From: Geobacter sp. UBA6151
GTDB taxonomy: Bacteria > Desulfobacterota > Desulfuromonadia > Geobacterales > Pseudopelobacteraceae
Assembly (NCBI GenBank): GCA_002423105.1
Contig: DIUT01000033.1
Location: 3,402-67,401, forward strand
Direction of reading: 5' to 3'
DNA length: 64,000 nt
Positions 50,843-59,607 of this stretch are shown piece after piece. Position 1 is the first letter of the stretch. The number at the start of each line of letters is the position of its first letter. The notes below the pieces were generated by a model. That model did no database searches and had not been told where the DNA came from. It saw only the letters and a program-made list of their open reading frames with translations. Both the position numbers and the translations under genes were made by a program.

Positions 50843-53395
50843 ATGTCCACTGACAACTTGATCCATCAAACCAGGCGCACAATCTTCAGCCATGGATTCT
50901 TCAGAAGCGGTATTCTTCAAATACTCTCCTGGCCTCTCCTGTGCCTCATTCTGGCAGCGGGGCTCTGGTATTGGACCATCTCGAAGATTGATGCGGAGAA
51001 GCAGGCGAGTGAGACAAAAGTGCTCGAGGAAGTCTCGGCGCTGTGCAAGGACTACGTGCAAGAGATTACCCAGGCCATCGAGCAGGCAAATCAGATTACG
51101 CTGCAATTGCAGTACGCCTGGGAGCAATCGCGCGGGAATGTGAACCTGCGAAAATTGTCACAGGGGGGGATTTTTCGCAACCCCAGGATCAACAATGTGA
51201 TGATCGTCAACCGGGAAGGGAGACCGGCAACGACTATCCTCGACAACCTGCGGAACGTCTCATATACCGACAGGGATTACTTTATTTACCATAAGAACGA
51301 TGACTCGAAAGCACTTCTGATAGGGAAACCACTGGTGTCACGAATGACAGGCAAACCGGCCATTGCGTTTTCGCGCAGGTTAAACACGCCGCACGGCGCG
51401 TTTGACGGGGTCGCGCTGGTTGGCTTTGACCCCCATTTTCTTACATCCTTCTACGCGGGCTCTTTTCCGGGTAGGACGGGCCTGCTGATGGTGGCGGGCC
51501 TGGACGGAACTTTGCGTTCGGCAACAATCGGGAGTGCAACGCAAGATCCAATGCCCGCTGCGCTCCGTGCCGTTCCCCTGTTCAATTCACCGCAAGGTGC
51601 CTCATATCTTAGCGGAGAGCAGTGGTTTGGTGACAAACAATCGCGGTATGTCGCCTGGAAAACGCTGGAAGAGTATCCGCTGGTTGCAATGGTGGGGCTC
51701 TCCGAACAGGAGTATTTTGCACCCTATCAGAAAGCCTGGGCGACCGACAGGGCCGTGGCGATCTCGGGAAGCGTTATCCTGTTTCTGTTTGCGCTTGTGG
51801 CAACGCGAATGTCCACACGCCTGGTCAAGAGAAAGCATCAGGAGGAGGAGGTGCGAAAGGCCTATCGCATCGCCACGGAAGGAGGGAGCGAAGGCTATTA
51901 TATGTATGAAGCTCAGTATGACAAGAGCGGTGCCATTGTCGACTTCGTACTGGTCGATTGCAACGAGCATGGCGCAGGGTTCTATGGTATTCCGCAAACG
52001 CAGCTCCTGCGGAGGAAACTCTCCGCTTTATATCCTGAGGGAGATTTCGATGAATTGATGAACACGTTTAGCGGGGCAATGGCATCGGGTTTCTATGAAG
52101 ATGAAATACAAACACCTCACGGTGGCAAGTTGCAAATCGAGTGGGCAAAGAGAAGACTGGTCCGTTCCGGCAACGGGCTGGCCGTGACGGTGCAGGACAT
52201 CAGTGAGCAAAAACAGGCGGAGGAGGAGTTGCGCTACCTGAAGAACTATCTCTCCAACATCATCAACTCAATGCCGTCAGTACTGGTTGGAATGGACCGG
52301 AACGAGATCGTTACCCAGTGGAACCTCCAGGCCGAAGCCGCCACCGGCATATCGGTTGCGGAGGCGCTCGGCAGGCCGCTGGGAGAGCTTATCCCCGATT
52401 TTCTGCCCTGGATTGATGCGTTGCGGGATGAAATCCGGTGTCAGCGTCCAGTTTCCATGGAAAAACTCCTTATCGAGAAGCAGGGAGAACGCCATTTTTA
52501 CGACCTGGTGGTTTATCCACTCATCACCAACGGTATGGAGGGGACGGTGCTCCGGATCGAGGACGTGACAGAACGCACCCGTATCCAGGAGATGATGATC
52601 CAGACTGAAAAGATGATGTCAGTGGGAGGGCTGGCGGCAGGTATGGCCCACGAGATCAACAACCCGCTTGGGATTATCACCCAGGCGATCCAGAACATTG
52701 AGCGCCGGGTTTCACCAAACCTGCCTGCCAACCAGGAGGCTGCCAAGGAAGCCGACATCAGCCTGGAGAAGATTTATTCCTACTTCGAGCGCCGCCATAT
52801 CCCGGAGTTCATCGCCAGCATCCGCGAGGCGGCTGCCCGTGCCTCCAAAATTATTGCCAGCATTCTCCGCTTCAGCCGTCGCACGGAAATGGCCATGCAA
52901 CCAGCCCACCTCACCGAGATCATGGAACAGGCGCTGGAGCTTGCAGGCAATGACTACGATCTGAAAAAGAAGTATGACTTCCGTAGTATAGAAATTATCC
53001 GTGACTATCAGCCTGATATGCCTGAAGTGCCGGTGGTGGCCACGGAGATCGAGCAGGTCCTGCTGAACCTGCTGAAAAACGCGGCCCAGGCCATGAGCGC
53101 CAACCCTGAGGAACGTAAGTCCTGTATAACAGTGCGGATTGTCAAACAGGAATGCTATGCTATGATTGAGGTGGAGGATAATGGTCCCGGTATGACTGAG
53201 GATATCAAACGCCGGGTTTTTGAGCCGTTTTTCACCACCAAGGAGCCGGGCATCGGCACCGGTCTTGGACTCTCCGTTTCCTACATGATTGTCACCCAGA
53301 ACCACAAAGGGATGATAGAGGTAATTTCCACACCGGGCAAAGGAACAAAATTTACGGTTAAAGTGCCGCTGGAAGGGAAATCAAATGAACAATAA
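50843..53395 (+). CDS. Sensor histidine kinase 5 of the array (dCache-like + PAS)
   Basis: Protein of 850 residues. Membrane helix 1 (ILQILSWPLLCLILAAGLWYW), a large periplasmic domain (~50-305) with dCache-like features (FRNPRINNVMIVNREGRP...NVSYTDRDYFIYHK...GKPLVSRMTGKPAIAFSR), helix 2 (AVAISGSVILFLFALVA), a PAS-like domain (~345-460), a second PAS and the shared transmitter with His603. Catalytic boxes are intact. ATG 50843 is used; ATG 50804, overlapping the previous gene, is possible. Its end overlaps the response-regulator gene by 11 nt. Confidence 0.9.
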   Translation: MSTDNLIHQTRRTIFSHGFFRSGILQILSWPLLCLILAAGLWYWTISKIDAEKQASETKVLEEVSALCKDYVQEITQAIEQANQITLQLQYAWEQSRGNVNLRKLSQGGIFRNPRINNVMIVNREGRPATTILDNLRNVSYTDRDYFIYHKNDDSKALLIGKPLVSRMTGKPAIAFSRRLNTPHGAFDGVALVGFDPHFLTSFYAGSFPGRTGLLMVAGLDGTLRSATIGSATQDPMPAALRAVPLFNSPQGASYLSGEQWFGDKQSRYVAWKTLEEYPLVAMVGLSEQEYFAPYQKAWATDRAVAISGSVILFLFALVATRMSTRLVKRKHQEEEVRKAYRIATEGGSEGYYMYEAQYDKSGAIVDFVLVDCNEHGAGFYGIPQTQLLRRKLSALYPEGDFDELMNTFSGAMASGFYEDEIQTPHGGKLQIEWAKRRLVRSGNGLAVTVQDISEQKQAEEELRYLKNYLSNIINSMPSVLVGMDRNEIVTQWNLQAEAATGISVAEALGRPLGELIPDFLPWIDALRDEIRCQRPVSMEKLLIEKQGERHFYDLVVYPLITNGMEGTVLRIEDVTERTRIQEMMIQTEKMMSVGGLAAGMAHEINNPLGIITQAIQNIERRVSPNLPANQEAAKEADISLEKIYSYFERRHIPEFIASIREAAARASKIIASILRFSRRTEMAMQPAHLTEIMEQALELAGNDYDLKKKYDFRSIEIIRDYQPDMPEVPVVATEIEQVLLNLLKNAAQAMSANPEERKSCITVRIVKQECYAMIEVEDNGPGMTEDIKRRVFEPFFTTKEPGIGTGLGLSVSYMIVTQNHKGMIEVISTPGKGTKFTVKVPLEGKSNEQ

Positions 53396-53780
53396 CGCAT
53401 GCTCGGTCCTGATAATTGATGATGACCGTGACATTCTGATGACCTTGACCGCCTATCTGGAGGACAGCGGCTACGTTGTCTACGGTGCCTTTGACGGCGA
53501 AGAGGGGTTGAAAGTTTTTGCGCAAAAGAAACCGGATATTGTGGTGACCGATCTGCGCATGCCCCGGCTGGACGGCTTTGGTGTGGTTGCTGCCATAAAG
53601 GCCAGGAACCCGGCGACAGAGGTGATTGCCGTGACCGGAACCGCTGAGCGTCATGCCTCTGAACAGATACAATCTCTGGGCGCTTTCTGCTGTCTTTACA
53701 AGCCGTTGCATGATCTGCAGGATCTGGTGGCGGCCATTGAAAAAGCACTTCATAAAACCGGTAAGGGTGTGAGTCAATGA
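53385..53780 (+). CDS. Single-domain response regulator of the kinase array
   Basis: Receiver of 131 residues. Acidic pocket IDDD (11-14), phospho-acceptor D56 (IVVTDLRMPRLDG), Thr in AVTGTA and Lys in CLYKPLHD. There is no output domain. It overlaps both kinase 5 (11 nt) and the following receiver-kinase gene (4 nt). As it follows five kinases with almost the same transmitter, it is a candidate shared phosphate acceptor (inference). Confidence 0.93.
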   Translation: MNNNACSVLIIDDDRDILMTLTAYLEDSGYVVYGAFDGEEGLKVFAQKKPDIVVTDLRMPRLDGFGVVAAIKARNPATEVIAVTGTAERHASEQIQSLGAFCCLYKPLHDLQDLVAAIEKALHKTGKGVSQ

Positions 53781-55072
53781 CCCGGACCGTTAAAATACTG
53801 ATTGTTGATGATGAGGCTATGGTTCGGCTGAATATGCGGGCATTACTGGAGGATCTGGGCTTTATCGTGTTTGAGGCTGCCAACGGCTGCGAGGCCCTGG
53901 ATCTCTTTGAACAGGAGTTGCCGGAGCTGATCCTGACTGACCTGCGTATGCCGGAGATGGACGGTTTGACACTCATCAGGGAGATGCACAAAAAACATCC
54001 GGATACGCCGCTCATCGTCATCTCCGGCACCGGTTCCATCAGTTCGGCCATGGAGGCTGTCCATTGCGGGGCCTGGGATTTTATTGAAAAACCGATTATT
54101 GACCAGAGCGCTCTTGAGATGGTTATCAGCCATACCCTGGAACGCTCCAGACTGTTGCTGGAAAACCGCCGCTACCATGATCATCTGGAAGAGCTGGTGC
54201 AGGAGCGCACTGTTGAACTCCATCAACAGACACTGTTGCTGGAACAGGAAATGGCTGAACGCCAGGAGGCGCAGCAGCGGCTGGCCATAGAGCATGCTGA
54301 GCTGCAGCGGCTGAATGCCACCCTTGAGCAGCGGGTGCAGGAAGAGGTGGAAAAAAACCGGGATCAGGAGCGGATTATCTCCCATCAGGCCCGCCTGGCG
54401 GCCATGGGGGAGATGCTGTCCAACATCGCCCACCAGTGGCGGCAACCGCTGAACAACCTGGGGCTCTATCTGCAGAATATGCAGTTGGATTACCAGGAAT
54501 CCCTGCTGGATACTGAACGGATGGCTGAATATGTAAGCTGCTCCATGGAGACCCTCCAGTACATGTCACGGACCATCAGTGATTTCCAGAATTTCTTCCG
54601 GCCCGACCGGGAAAAGAAAAAGTTTACCATAGCCTTGGCAATTCAGGAGGCCGTGCATCTGGTGGAGGCCAGTCTGAAAACTAAAGGAATCACCATTCGT
54701 GTCGAGACAAGCGGCGAATGTGCGGTGCTCGGTTTTTCCAACGAGTTTTCCCAGGTGGTGCTGAATATTATCAACAATGCCCGGGATGTCCTGCTTGATC
54801 GCCAAGTTCCAGATCCGGTTATCCGGATCGCCTGTCGTTGCGAAGGGAAAACAGGTATTGTAACTATTGGTGACAATGCCGGAGGAATCCCGGAAGAACT
54901 TTTGGATAAGGTATTTGACCCCTATTTTACCACCAAGGCCAAATCCCAGGGGACCGGGCTGGGGCTGTACATGGCCAAGATGATTCTTTCCAAAGGGATG
55001 GGAGGGCATCTGATGGCGCACAATGCCGGTAATGGCGCAGAGTTTGTGATGGAGATACCGATTGCGTCATGA
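53777..55072 (+). CDS. Receiver-histidine kinase hybrid ending the array
   Basis: Protein of 431 residues. An N-terminal receiver (DDE at 11-13, D55 in LILTDLRMPEMDG, Lys in FIEKPI), then a long coiled coil (~130-205), then a different kinase core with His219 in NIAHQWRQPLNNL, N-box NIINNARDVL, G1 DNAGGIP and GTGLGLYMAK. The transmitter is of another subtype from the five upstream kinases. It could take phosphate at its receiver and pass a signal onward. No DNA-binding output is present. Confidence 0.92.
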   Translation: MTRTVKILIVDDEAMVRLNMRALLEDLGFIVFEAANGCEALDLFEQELPELILTDLRMPEMDGLTLIREMHKKHPDTPLIVISGTGSISSAMEAVHCGAWDFIEKPIIDQSALEMVISHTLERSRLLLENRRYHDHLEELVQERTVELHQQTLLLEQEMAERQEAQQRLAIEHAELQRLNATLEQRVQEEVEKNRDQERIISHQARLAAMGEMLSNIAHQWRQPLNNLGLYLQNMQLDYQESLLDTERMAEYVSCSMETLQYMSRTISDFQNFFRPDREKKKFTIALAIQEAVHLVEASLKTKGITIRVETSGECAVLGFSNEFSQVVLNIINNARDVLLDRQVPDPVIRIACRCEGKTGIVTIGDNAGGIPEELLDKVFDPYFTTKAKSQGTGLGLYMAKMILSKGMGGHLMAHNAGNGAEFVMEIPIAS

Positions 55073-55130
55073 TGCAGAGTGCGCTACGCGAATAAAGTCT
55101 TTTCATTGATCTTGTATAGAGGAGTTGGAG

Positions 55131-56108
55131 ATGGTGCTTCCCATTGTTGCTGTTGTGTTTGGCCTGGTGTTGCTGGTCTGGAGCGCGGACCGGTTTGTGG
55201 AGGGGGCGGCGGCGCTGGCCCGCCATTTTGGTATGCCAGCACTGCTGATCGGCATGGTGATTGTGGGGTTTGGCACGTCAGCGCCGGAGATGGTGGTGTC
55301 GGCCATTGCGTCATGGCAGGGAAACCCCGGTATTGCCTTGGGGAATGCCTATGGCTCCAATATTACCAACATCGCCTTGATTCTGGGGTTGACTGCCGTC
55401 ATCAGCCCCATTGCCGTCCATTCGCAGGTTCTGCGCAAGGAGTTGCCGATTCTGACCGCTGTCACCCTGTTTGCCCTGTTTATTATGGGGGACCTGGAGT
55501 TGACCCGGCTGGATGGCTGGATGCACCTGCTGCTGTTCGCCGGTCTGATGGGTTGGACCATCTGGCAGGGATTAAAGCAACGGGACGACGCATTCGGTTC
55601 GGAGATAGAAGATGAACTGAAGGTCCATGGTATGCCGCTGGGAAAGGCGGTTTTCTGGCTGACAGCCGGTCTGCTGCTGCTGATTGCAAGCTCACGGATT
55701 CTGGTCTGGGGGGCGGTAGATATTGCGCATCAGTTGGGGGTCAGCGATCTGATCATCGGACTCACCGTAGTAGCAGTGGGAACATCGCTGCCGGAACTGG
55801 CCTCATCAATCATTGCGGTCAGAAAAAAAGAGCATGACATAGCCCTGGGGAATGTGATCGGTTCCAACCTGTTCAATACCCTGGCGGTGGTGGGGATAGC
55901 CGGAACCATTCATCCCCTGAAGGTTGAGCCTGCGATTTTTTCAAGGGACATGATGGTGATGACGGCGCTGACCGTGTCGTTATTTCTGTTTGGCTATGGT
56001 TTCCGGGGCACCGGGCGGATAAACCGCTTTGAAGGGGCGCTGCTGCTGGCCTGCTACATCGGCTATACCACCTATCTGGTGATGAGTGTCTTTGGAAAAA
56101 ATGCCTGA
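55131..56108 (+). CDS. Calcium/sodium antiporter (CaCA family, YrbG type)
   Basis: Inner-membrane exchanger of 325 residues with about ten membrane segments in two halves. The two alpha repeats are clear: VGFGTSAPEMVVSAIASWQGNPGIALGNAYGSNITNIALILG and VAVGTSLPELASSIIAVRKKEHDIALGNVIGSNLFNTLAVVG, with conserved acidic residues (E in SAPE and SLPE). It is 58 nt downstream of the kinase array and may be a separate unit. Start at ATG 55131 with GAGGAG upstream; a TTG two codons earlier is less likely. Confidence 0.93.
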   Translation: MVLPIVAVVFGLVLLVWSADRFVEGAAALARHFGMPALLIGMVIVGFGTSAPEMVVSAIASWQGNPGIALGNAYGSNITNIALILGLTAVISPIAVHSQVLRKELPILTAVTLFALFIMGDLELTRLDGWMHLLLFAGLMGWTIWQGLKQRDDAFGSEIEDELKVHGMPLGKAVFWLTAGLLLLIASSRILVWGAVDIAHQLGVSDLIIGLTVVAVGTSLPELASSIIAVRKKEHDIALGNVIGSNLFNTLAVVGIAGTIHPLKVEPAIFSRDMMVMTALTVSLFLFGYGFRGTGRINRFEGALLLACYIGYTTYLVMSVFGKNA

Positions 56109-56112
56109 AATG

Positions 56113-56280
56113 TAGGGGCGGATGGCATTCGCCCAGGTTGTTGGACATTTCCAGGCATAAAAAAGTCCCCCCTCCCCTGGTGGGAGGGGGGCAGGGGGCG
56201 GGGGAAATTGCCACGTAGTGACTCAGTTGCAGCTTCACCCTCCCCTCAATCCCCTCCCGTCAAGGGAGGGGAGGCCAAAA
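56113..56280. repeat. Cluster of palindromes between convergent genes
   Basis: A GTAGGGGCG-type unit (56113-56134), then the strong hairpin CCCCCTCCCC-TGGT-GGGAGGGGGG (56165-56190), then CCCCTCCCGTCAAGGGAGGGG (near 56252-56273). Any of these can stop transcription from either side. No coding sequence was seen here. Confidence 0.6.
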
Positions 56281-56329
56281 GAGGTCAACACTGACCTTGA
56301 TTGCACTGTGGAATAATCATCCTGCCGTA

Positions 56330-57178
56330 TTATATCCCGCCGTAGCTGTGCAATCCTGACAGCAGCAGATTCACTCCCAGATAGCAGAATATTGTAGCGG
56401 CAAAACCGACAATGGAAATCCAGGCTGCCCGCTTGCCCACCCAGCCTTTGGTGAAACGGGCGTGCAGGAAGGCGGCGTAGATGAACCAGACAATCAGTGA
56501 CCAGGTTTCCTTGGGGTCCCAACTCCAGTAAGTACCCCAGGCATAGTTGGCCCAGGCTGCGCCGGTGATGATGCCCAGGGTCAAGAGTGGAAAGCCGATC
56601 ATGATCGCCTTGTAGTTTAGCTCATCCAGCACCTTGGTGGGCGGAAACTGGGAGACGATCCCTCCGGCAGCATCAGTTCCCCTTTCTTCACTTTTAGCCT
56701 TGATCAGGTACATGATGGAAACGCCGCAGGCCACGGCAAAGGCCGCATAGCCCAGAAAGCAGGTCAGTACGTGATACAGCAGCCAGTTGCTTTGCAGGGC
56801 CGGCATCAGGGGGTTGATGTCGGTGGGCAGGTACAACTGGCCCCAGGCCATGGCCAAAAGCGCAAAGGGCATGACAAAGGCGCCGATGACCCGATACTTG
56901 TACTTGGCGTCAATCAGTCCGAAGATCAGCACGATGCTCCAGGCGAAAAATACCACTGACTCATAGAGGTTGGAGAGCGGGGCGTGGCCCATTCCGATGT
57001 CGTAGGATTCTTTCCAGCGCAGGCCGGTGGCCACGGTGTGGATGGCAAAGCCGGCCCAGGCCAGGGCGACACCGCCCAATCCGATATTTTTGTTGCGTCC
57101 GGCCAGATAGGCGAAAAAGGCCAGGGTGGAGGCCATGTAGAAAATTGTGGTTACGTTGAACAGTGTGGGGCTTATCAT
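56330..57178 (-). CDS. ccsB: Cytochrome c biogenesis protein CcsB/ResC type
   Basis: Heme-handling membrane protein of System II, 282 residues, about eight membrane segments. The WWD-type heme motif is present as WGTYWSWDPKETWSL, and conserved His residues flank it (e.g. HAPLSNLYES, LYHVLTCF, FLHARFT). It works with ResB to move heme and attach it to apocytochromes on the outer face. The start ATG 57178 overlaps the resB stop (ATGA). The frame is open upstream but only inside resB. Confidence 0.93.
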   Translation of the reverse strand: MISPTLFNVTTIFYMASTLAFFAYLAGRNKNIGLGGVALAWAGFAIHTVATGLRWKESYDIGMGHAPLSNLYESVVFFAWSIVLIFGLIDAKYKYRVIGAFVMPFALLAMAWGQLYLPTDINPLMPALQSNWLLYHVLTCFLGYAAFAVACGVSIMYLIKAKSEERGTDAAGGIVSQFPPTKVLDELNYKAIMIGFPLLTLGIITGAAWANYAWGTYWSWDPKETWSLIVWFIYAAFLHARFTKGWVGKRAAWISIVGFAATIFCYLGVNLLLSGLHSYGGI

Positions 57179-58581
57179 GACTGCTGCTCCTCCTTGCCTG
57201 GGTTGACTCTGATAGTTACAAGCAGTTCTTCCATGGTGGTGCGGAAGGTCTCCTGGCCTCTGGTTGTATGTCCGGCAATTACAATCCCGTCTTTGTCCTG
57301 CCTGACCCAGATCCGCTGGTGCGGCATGAAAAACGCCACGTACAGGGCCAGACACATCAGGATGCAGCCGATCCAGACCACCCAGACGCCGGGGTCCTTG
57401 TTGACCTGCAAGCCGGTGTAGGGCCGCTCCTCACCCCCCAGATAATCGATCACCATGCCGCCGTTCTCCTTCGCTTGCTGCCGGTTCAGCTCAGGATGAT
57501 TGGCAAAGGCAACCACGGTCAGGTGTTGGTGGCCCTCGCCGGGCGTTAGGTCTATGCGCGCTGCCGGGCCATGCAGCCCCTGCATGAACGGGGAGACGTC
57601 CTGAACGCTTTCAAGCACCCGTATGCGGCTGCCATCGGGCAGTGTGGCGCTGCTTTGGCTGTCCAGGGTCAGGGTAACTTCTTTTCCTCCCTTGGGATCG
57701 CCGGCCTTGAAGGTGTGACTGCCGGAACTGCCGTAGCTGGACTGATAAAAGGTAATACCACGGTAGGTCAGCGGCTCGTTGACGATGACCCGTGCATGTT
57801 TGTAGCCGGGAACTTCCCGGCCGTTTTCGGTCAGGGTCAGGATGCTTTTGAACTCTTTGGGCATCTGGCTTTGGCCGCCGCCGGGAGCGTCATAGTAGGT
57901 AACGGTGAACTGGTCGCAGGTAATGGTGAAACCCAGCGGTTTTTCACCCCCCTTTTTATCCAGGTAGGTGCCGGCGCTGCCCCCTTCCGGAATGTTCACA
58001 AAGCCCTTGAAACCAAACAGGTTGCCGATGATTGCGCCGGCAAAAATGAGAATGATGCTGGCATGGACCACGTAGGCTGCCAGCCGGTTCCAGGGACGGC
58101 GCTGGACAAACAGGTGCCGTGTTCCTTCGTGTTCGATGTCCGAAGCAGTTCCCCATGTGCTGCGCAGGCGGACGGCTATCTCTTTAAGGCTGAGCGCTTC
58201 GGCAGCGGGAAGTTTGTGGCAGACAGTGGCGCTCCGTTCCACGGAGTCAGTCAGGAGCCCGTCCGGTTTGAAAGCAACCCGCCAGACGCCGGGCAGACGT
58301 TTGATGCTGCAGGCGGTCAGGTTAAGGGACAGCAGGCTGAGTAGTCCGACAAACCACCAGGAGTAGTACATGTTGAAGAAACCAAGCATGGAGTACAGCT
58401 TGTAGCGATTACCCTGCTCGCCGCCGATTGCTGCGAGGTATTCAGGGGCAAGTTGCCCCTGGGGGATGACGGTGCCGATGATGGAGACGATGGCCAGGAT
58501 CAGCAGCAGCGCCATGGTCAGACGTAAAGAGGCCAGGAAGTCCTGAATTTTTGTGAGGATTGAAGGTGAAGCAGTTGACAT
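57175..58581 (-). CDS. resB: Cytochrome c biogenesis protein ResB/Ccs1
   Basis: System II partner of CcsB, 468 residues. Three membrane segments lie in the N-terminal part (LTMALLLILAIVSIIGTVIPQG, WWFVGLLSLLSLNLTACSIKRLP, AAYVVHASIILIFAGAIIGNLFG), then a large periplasmic domain and a last helix (VVWIGCILMCLALYVAFFMPH). HQRIWV after the last helix is typical. Geobacter-type bacteria make many multiheme cytochromes and need this pathway. It is translated together with ccsB downstream. Confidence 0.93.
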   Translation of the reverse strand: MSTASPSILTKIQDFLASLRLTMALLLILAIVSIIGTVIPQGQLAPEYLAAIGGEQGNRYKLYSMLGFFNMYYSWWFVGLLSLLSLNLTACSIKRLPGVWRVAFKPDGLLTDSVERSATVCHKLPAAEALSLKEIAVRLRSTWGTASDIEHEGTRHLFVQRRPWNRLAAYVVHASIILIFAGAIIGNLFGFKGFVNIPEGGSAGTYLDKKGGEKPLGFTITCDQFTVTYYDAPGGGQSQMPKEFKSILTLTENGREVPGYKHARVIVNEPLTYRGITFYQSSYGSSGSHTFKAGDPKGGKEVTLTLDSQSSATLPDGSRIRVLESVQDVSPFMQGLHGPAARIDLTPGEGHQHLTVVAFANHPELNRQQAKENGGMVIDYLGGEERPYTGLQVNKDPGVWVVWIGCILMCLALYVAFFMPHQRIWVRQDKDGIVIAGHTTRGQETFRTTMEELLVTIRVNPGKEEQQS

Positions 58582-58707
58582 AATAAAGTTCTCCTGTGAC
58601 GCACAAAAGCAAGGATTGCGTGCGGGTAGGCGTACGTATGCAAGCCATTCAGCGCAGGAACGGCCCGCCGCTTCAAATGTGTTTGGCGGAAATGTGATCT
58701 GCAGGAA

Positions 58708-59055
58708 TCAGGTGCGGCTTTCCGGGGGGACGAAAATGGGAAGATAGACTTCGGGGAAATGTAATTGCGGCTCAAAAAAGATCAGCCGCCCGGTTACGTG
58801 GTTTGCTGTCGGCAGCAGCACGGCGGATGCCAGCGGAGCATTGCAGGCGGAGCAGCAGCCCTCGGCAGGACAGCAGCCGTTGAACGGTTCAGTATTTTCA
58901 GTAGGGGCGGTTGGACATCCGCCGCAACAGCCATCTGTTGCCAACGGCTTGTCAGCAACAGATGGCTGATAGGCAAAAGCTGTTGACACCAGCATGAGTT
59001 GGGCAAACAGCATGATGACTACCGCAAGGTATATATGAAATCGGTCTTTTTGCAT
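58708..59055 (-). CDS. Small secreted Cys-rich protein
   Basis: Protein of 115 residues. The signal peptide (LAVVIMLFAQLMLVSTAFA) is followed by a Cys-rich region with several CC pairs (DGCCGGCP, NGCCPAEGCCSAC) and a C-terminus with FPEVYLPIFVPPES. No family was recognised. The layout and the C-terminal aromatic/PP motif are like those of the protein at 26904-27239 in the metal island. It might bind metal or heme outside the cytoplasm (inference). It lies 15 nt downstream of purE and 126 nt upstream of resB, all on the minus strand. Confidence 0.65.
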   Translation of the reverse strand: MQKDRFHIYLAVVIMLFAQLMLVSTAFAYQPSVADKPLATDGCCGGCPTAPTENTEPFNGCCPAEGCCSACNAPLASAVLLPTANHVTGRLIFFEPQLHFPEVYLPIFVPPESRT

Positions 59056-59070
59056 GGATAAAGATTTTTA

Positions 59071-59574
59071 TCAGGATTTTCCGTTACGTTTTTTTAACTC
59101 TGCCGATTTTTCCAGCAGTTCATTACGGGTCGCTTCCCTGAACTGCTCCAGTTTTTCCGCCAGCTCCGGTCGTTTTATGGACAGAATCGAGCAGGCCAGA
59201 TAGGCGGCATTCTTGCCGCCGTCAACGGCAACGGTGGCCACCGGAATGCCGGGAGGCATCTGCACGGTTGAATACAGGGCATCCACGCCGCCGATGGCGC
59301 CGGACTTGAGCGGGATGCCAATGACCGGCAGGGTGGTATGGGAGGCAACAACTCCTGCCAGGTGGGCCGCCATACCCGCACCGCAGATCAGTACTTCAAT
59401 GCCCCGTTCCCGTGCGCTACGGGCATAGTCAGCGGTTTTGTCCGGCAAACGGTGGGCAGAACTGATGTCCATCTCCCAGGCTACGCCCATTTGCGTCAGT
59501 ACTTCCGCTGCCTTGTCCATCACCGGCAGGTCGCTGTCGCTTCCCATCAAAATGCCGACCAACGGCTTGTCCAT
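59071..59574 (-). CDS. purE: N5-carboxyaminoimidazole ribonucleotide mutase, PurE class I
   Basis: Purine synthesis enzyme of 167 residues. Signatures: GILMGSDSDLPVMDKA at the start, SAHRLPDKT, GAGMAAHLAGVVASHTTLPVIGIP and GGVDALYSTVQMPPGIPVATVAVDGGKNAAYLA. SAHR and the GGxDxLxSxxQMP loop mark class I. An AAGGAG site precedes the ATG. purK is not in the window. The upstream TMEM165-type gene ends 33 nt away, so purE could also receive transcription from the riboswitch-controlled operon. Confidence 0.96.
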   Translation of the reverse strand: MDKPLVGILMGSDSDLPVMDKAAEVLTQMGVAWEMDISSAHRLPDKTADYARSARERGIEVLICGAGMAAHLAGVVASHTTLPVIGIPLKSGAIGGVDALYSTVQMPPGIPVATVAVDGGKNAAYLACSILSIKRPELAEKLEQFREATRNELLEKSAELKKRNGKS

Positions 59575-59607
59575 ATGTGTTCTCCTTATGCGTGATATTC
59601 GTGCTGT

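Noticed and set aside
38984..53395. Repeated near-identical DNA blocks considered as a repeat array or CRISPR-like structure
   Set aside because: The repeats are the coding sequence of homologous kinase transmitters, spaced by whole genes, and not short regular repeats with spacers.
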